Below are positions 17,989-25,397 of a stretch of 33,941 nucleotides of DNA, one piece after another. The DNA comes from an uncultured Erysipelotrichaceae bacterium (GTDB taxonomy: Bacteria > Bacillota_I > Bacilli_A > RF39 > UBA660). The stretch lies in assembly GCA_902801795.1 (NCBI GenBank), contig CADCJQ010000006.1:1-33941 (forward strand). Direction: 5' to 3'. Both the position numbers and the translations under genes were made by a program. Under the pieces are notes generated by a model. It was not told where the DNA came from, did no database searches, and worked only from the letters and a program-made list of their open reading frames with translations. Within the stretch, counting starts at the first letter, position 1. Every line of letters starts with the position of its first letter.

Positions 17989-18441
17989 ATGGAATCAATA
18001 TGTGGTGCAAATTGCGAAGAATGTGTTTTATTTAAAAATAGTAAATGCAAAGGTTGCAAAGAAACAAATGGTTGTCCTTTTGGTAAAAAATGTTGGATAG
18101 CAAAGTATATTGAAGTTGGTGGAAAAGATAGTTTTGAATCTATTAAAAAAGAGTTAATTAATGAGTTTAATTCTTTAAATATAGATGGTATGCCTAAGAT
18201 AGAAGAACTATATCCACTTCATGGAGAATTTGTTAATATGGAATATCCTCTTCCAAATGGAGAACATGTTAAGTTGTTAAATGATAATGAAGCATATCTT
18301 GGTAATCAAGTAGAATGTTTATTTAATGATAAAGATATTAAAAAATGCTTTGGAATATTGGCTAATATGAGTTTTTTACTTGTCTGTGAATATGGAGAGA
18401 ATGGAAATAATCCAGAAATAATTATTTATAAAAAAAGATAA
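17989..18441 (+). CDS. DUF3795-like Cys-rich protein
   Basis: The first ~45 residues hold a dense Cys pattern: C5-GANCEEC (C9, C12), then KCKGCKETNGCPFGKKCW. This is the putative metal-binding head of DUF3795 proteins ('CG..C..C......C.GC'). A helix with Lys/Glu follows (SFESIKKELINEFNSLNI), then a beta-rich part with LPNGEHVKLLNDNEAYLGNQVECLF and LLVCEYGENGNNPEII. It is cytoplasmic, with no signal peptide. The function of the family is unknown; zinc binding is inferred from the Cys spacing. GGAGG lies 7 bases before the ATG, and a strong terminator follows the gene. Confidence 0.6.
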   Translation: MESICGANCEECVLFKNSKCKGCKETNGCPFGKKCWIAKYIEVGGKDSFESIKKELINEFNSLNIDGMPKIEELYPLHGEFVNMEYPLPNGEHVKLLNDNEAYLGNQVECLFNDKDIKKCFGILANMSFLLVCEYGENGNNPEIIIYKKR

Positions 18442-18477
18442 AAAATATATCGCAATATTAAGATATTCTCGCATATT

Positions 18478-18504
18478 AAGATGAGAAAAAACTCATCTTT
18501 TTTT
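18478..18504 (+). terminator. Rho-independent terminator
   Basis: AAGATGAG (18478-18485) and CTCATCTT (18492-18499) form a perfect 8-base stem around AAAAAA, followed by T residues. Confidence 0.85.
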
Positions 18505-18541
18505 AGTAATATTACGATTATTAGAGCAATCCTATTTTTGT

Positions 18542-18570
18542 TTGCAAATATAAGTGTTTTAATGTATAAT
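18542..18570 (+). promoter_or_regulatory. Promoter of the 152-aa unknown gene
   Basis: TTGCAA (18542-18547), 17 bases, then TATAAT (18565-18570); GGAGGG at 18583-18588 precedes the ATG at 18597. Confidence 0.7.
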
Positions 18571-18596
18571 AAAAACTTGTTTGGAGGGTTTTGTTT

Positions 18597-19055
18597 ATGG
18601 AAAAAATAAATACTGAAATATTAGTATCATCATTATTTACAATTGGTTTTAATAAAGTTGATGCTGTACTTTTCACTTATACTTTAGGACAATTATCAAT
18701 TGATAATCAGCAATTACAATTATTTGAATTTGAAGATTCTGAAATACATCAAATGTTTAATAAATATGTTGATTATGATGGAATCGTTTTTAAATTAAAA
18801 GATGGAATAACTCTTGATACAATGGTTAGTTATAATAATGAAACATTTTATCCATTGAGAAAAATGTTAAATATGAATAAAAAATTAATTGAGTATTTAT
18901 CTCAATTAGATTTTAGTGAAATAGTATTAAAAAAAGCAGAGGCATACGGTATTCAAAGTGCCGGCAATATAGAATCTAGTTTATTTAGTGAAAAAGAAAA
19001 AGATATTTTAAGATTACTATATGAAAAACCAGAAATAAAAAGGAAATCATTATAG
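18597..19055 (+). CDS. Unknown 152-aa cytoplasmic protein
   Basis: This is not recognised. The protein is acidic, has no signal peptide or membrane helix, and has no Cys. It appears mixed: an N-terminal helical part (EILVSSLFTIGFNKVDAVLF), a central stretch with strands (DYDGIVFKLKDGITLDTMV), and a C-terminal helix rich in Glu/Lys (EKEKDILRLLYEKPEIKRK). A good promoter, ribosome binding site and terminator frame it, so it is very likely expressed as a single gene. ATG 18597 is chosen over TTG 18591 because GGAGGG then lies 8 bases upstream. The stop codon TAG is directly followed by the terminator hairpin. Confidence 0.7.
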   Translation: MEKINTEILVSSLFTIGFNKVDAVLFTYTLGQLSIDNQQLQLFEFEDSEIHQMFNKYVDYDGIVFKLKDGITLDTMVSYNNETFYPLRKMLNMNKKLIEYLSQLDFSEIVLKKAEAYGIQSAGNIESSLFSEKEKDILRLLYEKPEIKRKSL

Positions 19056-19074
19056 CAGGAGAAATCCTGTTTTT
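19056..19074 (+). terminator. Rho-independent terminator
   Basis: CAGGA-GAAA-TCCTG with a tetraloop, then TTTTT. The stem is only 5 base pairs but GC-containing and immediately behind a stop codon. Confidence 0.7.
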
Positions 19075-19185
19075 ACTTGAAATTAATAATGCTCGGAATA
19101 TTAAAATATTACGATTAGCCATATGACCAGGCAACTATAATGGGTATTTTGATATTTATTCTAAACATAAAAATGACTTAAAATT

Positions 19186-19216
19186 AGACGGAATTATACT
19201 AAATTTCGTCTTTTTT
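19186..19216 (+). terminator. Hairpin with T tail upstream of rbgA
   Basis: AGACGGAATT (19186-19195) pairs with AATTTCGTCT (19202-19211), one G-U pair, followed by TTTTTT. It lies 112 bases after the previous terminator with no gene between them. It could be a second terminator or an attenuator for a leader transcript starting near a TATAAT at 19135-19140. Confidence 0.6.
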
Positions 19217-19220
19217 ATGC

Positions 19221-19226
19221 TATAAT
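19221..19226 (+). promoter_or_regulatory. -10 box before rbgA
   Basis: TATAAT immediately after the terminator hairpin, 24 bases before the ATG at 19250. No good -35 is visible because that place is taken by the hairpin. Confidence 0.4.
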
Positions 19227-19249
19227 TGAATAGAAATGGAGTGATTCCT

Positions 19250-20104
19250 ATGGATAATAAAACTAATATAAATTGGTTTCCAGGTCATATGGCTAAAACG
19301 AAAAGGGAAATAAAGGAAAAAATTGATTTAATAGATATTGTTTATGAAGTAATTGATTCAAGAATGCCTAAATCAAGTAGAATTGTTGATCTTGATGAAT
19401 TAATTAATGATAAGCCAAGAATTATGATTTTTACCAAGTATGATTTATGTGATAAAAATATAACTGATAAATTTATTCAAGAATATGAAAAAAATTATAG
19501 TGTTGTTAAAGTAAATTTAAAAGAAAATAGTAATATTAATAAAGAAATAATTGCTAAAACGGAATACTTATTAAAAGATATTAATGAAAAAAGAATTGCT
19601 AAAGGATTAAATAAAAGAAATTATCGAGCATTAGTAATTGGTGTACCAAATGTTGGTAAAAGTACATTGATTAATCGATTAGCAGGTAAAAATATTGCAG
19701 GTACAGGAAATAAACCTGGTGTTACAAAAAATCTTTCATGGATTAAATTGAATAAAAATATTGAACTTTTAGATACTCCAGGTATTTTATGGCCAAAAAT
19801 AGATGAACCTATTGTTGGTTATAACTTAGCATCTCTTGCATCTATTAAAGAAGAAATTCTTGATAAGGAAGATATATCAATTTATATTATAAAGTTTTTG
19901 TATGAGAATTATCCGGATATCTTAAAAAATAAATATAATATTGATACTATTGATTATGAAGATTTTACAAATACCTTGGAAATAATAGGAAGAAAAAGAG
20001 GTTGTCTTGCCAAGGGAAATATTGTTGATTTTGAAAAAGTATATACTATTATAATTAATGATTTAAAAGAAGGAAAAATTGGTAAAGTAACATTTGATAG
20101 GTAA
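19250..20104 (+). CDS. rbgA: Ribosome biogenesis GTPase RbgA (YlqF)
   Basis: This circularly permuted GTPase assists late assembly of the 50S subunit. The N-terminal INWFPGHMAKTKREIKE is the family hallmark (NWFPGHM), and DVVxEVxDSRMP-like YEVIDSRMPKSS follows. G motifs appear in permuted order: G4 TKYD (62-65), G1 GVPNVGKST (131-139), then G3 DTPG (175-178), with switch segment GNKPGVTKN between. The C-terminal helical RNA-binding domain ends LKEGKIGKVTFD. Length 284 aa is normal. The start at 19250 follows GGAGTGAT; the in-frame ATG-less extension upstream overlaps the -10 box. It is a stand-alone gene here. Confidence 0.95.
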   Translation: MDNKTNINWFPGHMAKTKREIKEKIDLIDIVYEVIDSRMPKSSRIVDLDELINDKPRIMIFTKYDLCDKNITDKFIQEYEKNYSVVKVNLKENSNINKEIIAKTEYLLKDINEKRIAKGLNKRNYRALVIGVPNVGKSTLINRLAGKNIAGTGNKPGVTKNLSWIKLNKNIELLDTPGILWPKIDEPIVGYNLASLASIKEEILDKEDISIYIIKFLYENYPDILKNKYNIDTIDYEDFTNTLEIIGRKRGCLAKGNIVDFEKVYTIIINDLKEGKIGKVTFDR

Positions 20105-20192
20105 AAGGAAATTAAAAATAATAGATATCTAAAGTAGTTGTTTGTTTTTTTCTATTAAATAATAAAAAAAAGATGTACTTTTAAAAAAAATA

Positions 20193-20201
20193 TGATATAC
20201 T
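20193..20201 (+). promoter_or_regulatory. Extended -10 promoter of the moxR-vWA operon
   Basis: TG-A-TATACT at 20193-20201 is an extended -10, 23 bases before the moxR ATG; GGGAGAG serves as ribosome binding site. A clear -35 is absent. No other promoter was seen before 31702. Confidence 0.5.
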
Positions 20202-20224
20202 ATATTTATCGTGGGAGAGTAAAA

Positions 20225-21214
20225 ATGAATGGTAAGAGTGATATAACGCAAAGTGAATTAAGTAAAGCTAATAATATAATTAGTGGTATTTTAAACTATT
20301 ATAAACAAAGAATTGTGGGACAGGAAGAATTAGGTAGATCATTACTCCTTGCACTTATGGCTAATGGTCATATTCTGCTTGAATCGGTTCCAGGTCTTGC
20401 TAAAACAACAGCAGCTAAAATTGTAACAAATGCAGTGTCTGGTGATTTCTCAAGAATTCAATGTACACCGGATTTATTGCCTAGTGATATTATTGGTGGA
20501 CAAATATTTAATTATTCAACTAGTTCTTTTGAAACAAAATTAGGACCTGTTTTTGCTAATTTCGTTTTGTTGGATGAAATAAATCGTTCTAGTGCAAAAA
20601 CACAAAGTGCGATGCTTGAAGCCATGCAGGAACGTCAAACAACAATTGGTGGATTTATGTATAAACTACCAAAGGTCTTTATTGTAATTGCAACACAAAA
20701 CCCGGTTGAACAAGAAGGAACTTATGCCTTAGCAGAAGCACAAATGGACCGTTTCTTAATGAAGGAAGTATTAGATTATCCATCAAGTGATGAGGAAGTT
20801 GAAGTATTAAATCGTCTTGAAGGGGATGTCTTTAGTGATAATAAGCCAATTTTTACATTAATGGATGTATTGTTTTTACAATATTTAACAACTAAAGTAT
20901 ATGTTGATAATAATATTAAAAAATATATTACTATTATTGTTAGTGCTACTAGATTTCCAGAAAGATTTATTGGTCCAGAGCTTGCAAAATATATTACAAT
21001 GGGAGCAAGTACTCGTGCTTCAATAGCATTTATGGAATGTGGTAAGGCAAATGCTTTGATAAATGGAAGAAATTATGTAACACCAGATGATATTAAAGAA
21101 ATAGCAATACGTGTTTTAAGACATCGTATTACACTTTCTTTTGCTGCAACCGCTAATAATATAAAAGTTGAAATGATTATTAATGAAATAATGCGAAAGG
21201 TTCCTACACCATGA
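20225..21214 (+). CDS. MoxR-family AAA+ ATPase
   Basis: MoxR ATPases act with vWA-domain partners as chaperone-like complexes that insert metals or mature and assemble proteins. The Walker A is the family's variant ESVPGLAKTT (53-62), and Walker B is LLDEINRSS with D117/E118. ALAEAQMDRFLMK provides the sensor/arginine-finger region, and QERQTTIGG and IATQNPVEQEGTY are typical MoxR strings. Length (329 aa) is usual. ATG 20225 is set by GGGAGAG upstream. It is cytoplasmic. It overlaps the DUF58 gene by 4 bases (ATGA) and heads an operon containing six vWA genes, the standard moxR neighbourhood. Only one MoxR serves all three downstream cassettes. Confidence 0.95.
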   Translation: MNGKSDITQSELSKANNIISGILNYYKQRIVGQEELGRSLLLALMANGHILLESVPGLAKTTAAKIVTNAVSGDFSRIQCTPDLLPSDIIGGQIFNYSTSSFETKLGPVFANFVLLDEINRSSAKTQSAMLEAMQERQTTIGGFMYKLPKVFIVIATQNPVEQEGTYALAEAQMDRFLMKEVLDYPSSDEEVEVLNRLEGDVFSDNKPIFTLMDVLFLQYLTTKVYVDNNIKKYITIIVSATRFPERFIGPELAKYITMGASTRASIAFMECGKANALINGRNYVTPDDIKEIAIRVLRHRITLSFAATANNIKVEMIINEIMRKVPTP

Positions 21215-22098
21215 AGTTAGATCATATTGGTCGAATAAAAGGAAATATTCAAATTAACACTAAAATTAAATCAGCCAATATTTTAGATGGTTCTTATAGA
21301 TCTATTTTTAAAGGTAAAAGTCTTAATTTTGAAGAACTTCGTGAGTATAATATTGGAGATAGTGTTAAAGATATTGACTGGCGTGCTTCAGCAAGAAGTA
21401 CAAATTTACTAGTAAGAGAATATGTTGCTGAAAAAAAACATAATGTTATGTTTATTTTAGATGGAAAATATTCGATGAATGCCAATTGTAGTGATAAGGA
21501 TTTAAAAAGAGATGTTGCAATCGATGTTGCAGGAACCCTTGCATATTTAGCATATAAAAATGGTGATTATGTTGGTTCAATTTATATGTATCGTGATAAT
21601 CCAGTTTTTTTTCCAGTAAAACAAAGCCTTTTTAATATTGAGAATTTTTTAACATTTTATGATGAAAATATGAAGAGTGCTAAGATTAAAGAAAAATATG
21701 TAAATTCTATTAATGATTCTTTAAAATATGTTACGGATTATTTTAATAAAAAATCAGTGTTCTTTATTATTACGGATTTAGCAGGACTTGAAGAAATTGA
21801 TGATCATTTAATTAGAGCCTTATCACTTAGAAATGATGTAATGATTGTTAATATTGGAGATGTTAGTTTATTTGATAAGAAATCATATGATTTAGATAAG
21901 CGAAAATATTTCTCCCAAATGTTTTTAAAAAACACTAAATTATTAAGACTAGAACAAGAAGAAAAAAGTCGAATATATGAATCATTAGTAAATCGTTTTA
22001 CAAAATATAAAATAACAACAGTTACGATTAATAATCGTGATGATGTTGTTCCTAAGATAATTGAATTATTAGAAAAGCATCGTAATATGGATATGTAA
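21211..22098 (+). CDS. DUF58 protein (vWA-like MoxR partner)
   Basis: DUF58 proteins are vWA-related and nearly always encoded next to MoxR. The hallmark is LREYNIGDSVKDIDWRASAR with D56-W57-R58, followed by LLVREYVAEKKHNVMFILDG, where the DxSxS metal site of true vWA domains is reduced to DGKYSMN. It has no membrane segment, so it should be cytoplasmic and close to MoxR. Length 295 aa is on the short side; many relatives have N-terminal membrane helices that are missing here. It begins inside the stop of moxR, and the next gene starts 13 bases after its stop. Confidence 0.9.
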   Translation: MKLDHIGRIKGNIQINTKIKSANILDGSYRSIFKGKSLNFEELREYNIGDSVKDIDWRASARSTNLLVREYVAEKKHNVMFILDGKYSMNANCSDKDLKRDVAIDVAGTLAYLAYKNGDYVGSIYMYRDNPVFFPVKQSLFNIENFLTFYDENMKSAKIKEKYVNSINDSLKYVTDYFNKKSVFFIITDLAGLEEIDDHLIRALSLRNDVMIVNIGDVSLFDKKSYDLDKRKYFSQMFLKNTKLLRLEQEEKSRIYESLVNRFTKYKITTVTINNRDDVVPKIIELLEKHRNMDM

Positions 22099-22111
22099 TG
22101 GAGGAAGAAGT

Positions 22112-22564
22112 ATGCAAATAAATAAAGATTTAGAATTACCTTTTGAATATTCATGGAATATTGTAAAACTACTTTTAGCTTTTGTGATTTTAATAATAAT
22201 TGGTTTAATCATATATAAATTTTTATATGATAAAATAAAAAGAATTTCACAACGAATAACTTTGCCATATATAAAGTCATGGTATATAAGAAAATTACAA
22301 AATTTACTATTGGCAGTTACAAATAATAAAATAGAGTTACGTGAAGCATATCTTCAATTGTCTAATATTATTAGAAATTTTATTGCTAAAACAACAGGTA
22401 TTAATGTTTTAAATTTATCTAAGAAAGAGGTAGCAGCATTAAGAATGGACAATTTATCCGCTCTTATGGAAGAATATTATCCACCAGAGTTTTCAAAGTA
22501 TTCAACTGGTGATATTATAAGTTCAATAAGAAAAGCAATGGATGTAATACAAGTATGGAAATAG
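22112..22564 (+). CDS. DUF4381-like membrane protein of the MoxR/vWA operon
   Basis: One membrane helix lies at about 18-39 (WNIVKLLLAFVILIIIGLII). A basic cytoplasmic part follows, in which AYLQLSNIIRNFIAKTTGIN and then LSKKEVAALRMDNLSALMEEYYPPEFS resemble the core of DUF4381 proteins, small membrane partners in Bat-type operons ('...R.f....tG......l...eL'). The call rests on this motif, size and position between DUF58 and the first vWA gene. It could link the cytoplasmic MoxR-DUF58 complex to the membrane vWA proteins (inference). GGAGGAAG precedes ATG 22112. Its last ten bases overlap the start of the following frameshifted gene. Confidence 0.65.
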   Translation: MQINKDLELPFEYSWNIVKLLLAFVILIIIGLIIYKFLYDKIKRISQRITLPYIKSWYIRKLQNLLLAVTNNKIELREAYLQLSNIIRNFIAKTTGINVLNLSKKEVAALRMDNLSALMEEYYPPEFSKYSTGDIISSIRKAMDVIQVWK

Positions 22565-23684
22565 AATTTTTATTTCCACAAATAATTATTTATTCTATAA
22601 TTGTTTCTATTGCTTTTTTATTTTCTTTTAAAAAAAAGATAAATTTAAAAAAGGTATTCTTGTTGCCAATAGTAAATATATAAAAAGAACAAAATTATAT
22701 AAAAAAATAATGCTTAAGTATAGAATATACAACTATTTGATAAAGATAGTATGTATTGTGCTTATTTTTATTTGTGCATTAATGACATCAAGGATGTATG
22801 GTGTTGCTGATCATGAAGAAGTTAATGAAATATATGATAATGCAGATGTGTTTTTTTATATAGAAGAAGTAAATGATCACTATTATGACTTAGGTAATGA
22901 AAGAGTTCAAAAAGATATCAATAAGATAAAAGGATTATTGTCCAAATTAGAAAAAAATAAAGTTGGTATAGTTTATCTTGAAACAACTAATATTGAGTAT
23001 ATGTTGTTAGTTTCGTCACCAATTGTTTTGTCAACTCTTGATATTTATCATGATAACGATAGATATATTTTAGAAAAATATCAAGAAACAAAAGATTATT
23101 ACAACAAAATGTGTAATGAAGATAAATCAATAAAATGTGATGGAAAAATATATATTATTGATAATCCAACATTAGAGGCTTCAAATAAGTTAAAAGGAAG
23201 ACAAAGTGTAATTAATTCTTTTAATTATCTTACATGTTATATGCCTATATGGTCTTCAGAGAAAAATGCCTTTTACAAAACTCATGGTTTTTCTAGCGGA
23301 TATGCTACATATTTAACCGCGCGTGCTGTAGATGCCACTGCTACAAAAATATTATCTACACGAGAAATTTTTGAATTCATTAATAAACGTTTTGAAGAAA
23401 AAAACAGTTCTAAAAAAGTTGTTGTTTGGGCAAAAGATAATTATAATTACGAATATAATAATTTGGAAGATGCTCGAAGATATTGTAAGGAAAATGATAT
23501 TAAACTTTTGGTATTAAATGATTATTCAGAAAATGAAATTTTAACTAAAATAAATAGTTATGATAATAAAATTGTTGAAAAGAAAACAACATCTAAAGAA
23601 AGTGATTATGGTGGAGTATTATTTTCGTTTTTATTATATATCTTTCCACTACTGTTTATTTTAGATTGGAGAGTTAGAATATGA
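22555..23684 (+). pseudogene. Cassette 1 A gene: degenerate vWA membrane protein split by a -1 frameshift
   Basis: ATG 22555 opens MEIEFLFPQIIIYSIIVSIA, matching the start of the A proteins of cassettes 2 and 3, but the frame stops at TAA 22681. The match continues in the -1 frame from 22653 (GILVANSKYIKRT; compare GIIVANTKYV and GILVANTKYV in the other copies) and stays open to 23684. The shift point is A-AAA-AAG at 22647-22653, read in frame as TTA-AAA-AAG. A -1 slip there gives a seamless 376-aa product. The second membrane helix and the C-terminal DWRVRI are kept. The metal site is lost: where copies 2 and 3 have DVSGS, this copy has an EEVNDH-like sequence. A product starting at 22710 would lack the first helix and a ribosome binding site. 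It may be decay, programmed frameshifting or a base-calling error. Confidence 0.75.
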
Positions 23685-24622
23685 ATTTTGATAAATTAAT
23701 CTTTATGCCTTTTGTAGATAAAGAGTTTATGATTAATTTTTCTGTTATCATGTTAATAATTGTTTTAATTAATAGAAAACATATTATTAATAGAATTTTA
23801 ATGATTATTCTTTTATTTATTATAAGCCAACGACCTATAATATTGCAAGAAAATGAACAAGAATCTCAATATGATTCAAAACTTCTAGATATAATTTTTG
23901 TTGTAGATAGAACTGTTAGTATGAATGCTATCGATGTAGATAATAATACAAGATTAGAAGCAATAAAAAAGGATTGTAATAAAATAATAGAGACTTTTCC
24001 GGACTCCTACTATTTATTGATGTTATTTGATACTTTTCCTAACATAGAGTATCCATTAGTTAATGAGATAGGTATTTTAAAAGAAATGATAAATAATATT
24101 GATATTGTTCGACCAAATAATGTAAACGGAGTTGCCACTCTTAAAGCTCCTTATGAAGAATTAAAGAATGTGTTGAAGACTCCTAAACGGGATAGAAATG
24201 TTAAAAGAATCGTTTTTTTTATGTCTGATGGTGAAGTAAATAGTAGTAATAAAGAAGATAAAGATTTTTCCGGTTATAAAGATATCTCATCAATGATTGA
24301 TAACGGAATGGTTATTGGATACGGAACAGCTAGTGGCGCAAAGATTAAAGTTAAAGATACTTTTTTAAATAATGGAAATGCTATTTCTAAAATTGATGAA
24401 AATAATTTGAAAACTTTTGCTAGCAATTTAAAGATAGATTATATACATAGAATAAATAGCAATGATATTGAGAAGAAATTAGAGGATATAAAAAAGATAA
24501 TTGAAAATGATAATACAGATGATAAAATAAATATAAAAGGTGAATTATATAGTTATTTTACTGGAGCGTTATTAGTTTTACTATTATTAGAGTTATTATA
24601 TTACAGGAGAGTTGAACAATGA
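23681..24622 (+). CDS. Cassette 1 B protein: membrane vWA (BatB-like)
   Basis: Two hydrophobic helices at the N-terminus (about 17-29 and 34-47, with NRKHIINR between), a vWA domain from about residue 68, and a C-terminal helix (YFTGALLVLLLLELLYY) before RRVEQ. The metal-ion site reads DRTVSM (D76), a Thr variant of DxSxS, followed by NAIDVDNNTRLEAIKKDC, the family context of BatB proteins ('DVSxSMxAxDVxxxRLExAK'). IVFFMSDGEVN supplies the later Asp. Charge distribution suggests the vWA domain faces outwards. It overlaps both neighbours by 4 bases (ATGA). It is more divergent than the B copies of cassettes 2 and 3. Confidence 0.85.
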   Translation: MNFDKLIFMPFVDKEFMINFSVIMLIIVLINRKHIINRILMIILLFIISQRPIILQENEQESQYDSKLLDIIFVVDRTVSMNAIDVDNNTRLEAIKKDCNKIIETFPDSYYLLMLFDTFPNIEYPLVNEIGILKEMINNIDIVRPNNVNGVATLKAPYEELKNVLKTPKRDRNVKRIVFFMSDGEVNSSNKEDKDFSGYKDISSMIDNGMVIGYGTASGAKIKVKDTFLNNGNAISKIDENNLKTFASNLKIDYIHRINSNDIEKKLEDIKKIIENDNTDDKINIKGELYSYFTGALLVLLLLELLYYRRVEQ

Positions 24623-25377
24623 AAGAAAAAATATTCAAAATATCATTTATAATAATAATAATTTGTGTTTCGATAATTTTAAAAGTTAGTTGCAAAATAA
24701 TAATTAATAAAAGATTTATTGCTAATTATCCTGATTCAAATCAAGCATTTAGATTAATGTTAATATCCATTTTTAATATATATGAACCATACATAGCACC
24801 ATATAATTATGGTAACTATTATTATCAAAAAGAGAGATACGAGCGAGCATATGAAAAGTATAAAAAAGCACTAAGTTATAACGTTCCAAAGAAAAGATTA
24901 TGTTCAATCGATATAAATATTGCATTGTCATTGATTCAACTTGCAAATGATGAAAAAAATGAACAAAAGTCATTAGCGTATTATCAAGAGGCTAAAGATT
25001 ATTTAAGGAAATGTTTAAGTATACAAAAAGAAGAAATAGATGATGATAATGCTGAAGATGATAGTGAAATATTAAATCAACAAAAAAGTGCAGATGATTT
25101 GATTAATGATATTAATAATGAGATAAGTGATAAAAGTAATAGTGGTAATGATAGTGGAAATAATAGTGATGGTTCTAATGGTAGCGGTGGCGGTAGTGGC
25201 GGCAGTTCAGGGAATGAAATTGGTAATGGTGGTCAATCAAATCCTAATGGTAATGGTGAAGGAGAAAGAGACGGAATTGGTAATTCTAAGGGAAAAAATG
25301 ATAAAACAATTGATATTGACATTAAAATTGGTAAACCTAAGGATAGTTTTTCTACTCAATGTGATAATTGTTGGTAA
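24619..25377 (+). CDS. Cassette 1 C protein: membrane TPR protein with Gly/Ser/Asn tail ending CDNCW
   Basis: A basic start and one helix (about 8-28) are followed by IYEPYIAPYNYGNYYYQKER and ERAYEKYKKALSY, a TPR-type helix pair that is nearly the same in all three C proteins, with conserved Cys at KKRLC and LRKC. The linker holds QQKSADDLINDINNEI, also present in cassette 2. The tail is Gly/Ser/Asn-rich and presumably unfolded, then KIGKPKDSFSTQ leads to the final CDNCW. The TPR part should be outside the membrane, as in BatC/BatE-like proteins. It overlaps the B gene by 4 bases, and 20 bases separate it from cassette 2. Role: probable partner of the vWA pair. Confidence 0.8.
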   Translation: MKEKIFKISFIIIIICVSIILKVSCKIIINKRFIANYPDSNQAFRLMLISIFNIYEPYIAPYNYGNYYYQKERYERAYEKYKKALSYNVPKKRLCSIDINIALSLIQLANDEKNEQKSLAYYQEAKDYLRKCLSIQKEEIDDDNAEDDSEILNQQKSADDLINDINNEISDKSNSGNDSGNNSDGSNGSGGGSGGSSGNEIGNGGQSNPNGNGEGERDGIGNSKGKNDKTIDIDIKIGKPKDSFSTQCDNCW

Positions 25378-25397
25378 AAAAAAGGTAGTGTGATAAT

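Noticed and set aside
19075-19185. Possible riboswitch or small RNA upstream of rbgA
   Set aside because: A TATAAT at 19135-19140 and a downstream U-tailed hairpin suggest a leader, but no known riboswitch core could be matched by eye and the gene downstream (rbgA) is not a usual target.
21804-22154. 116-codon minus-strand orf over the end of the DUF58 gene
   Set aside because: Antisense to a conserved gene, no promoter or ribosome binding site, composition typical of a shadow frame.
23332-23517. Short orf inside cassette 1 A gene
   Set aside because: Other-frame shadow; the paralogue comparison fixes the real frame.
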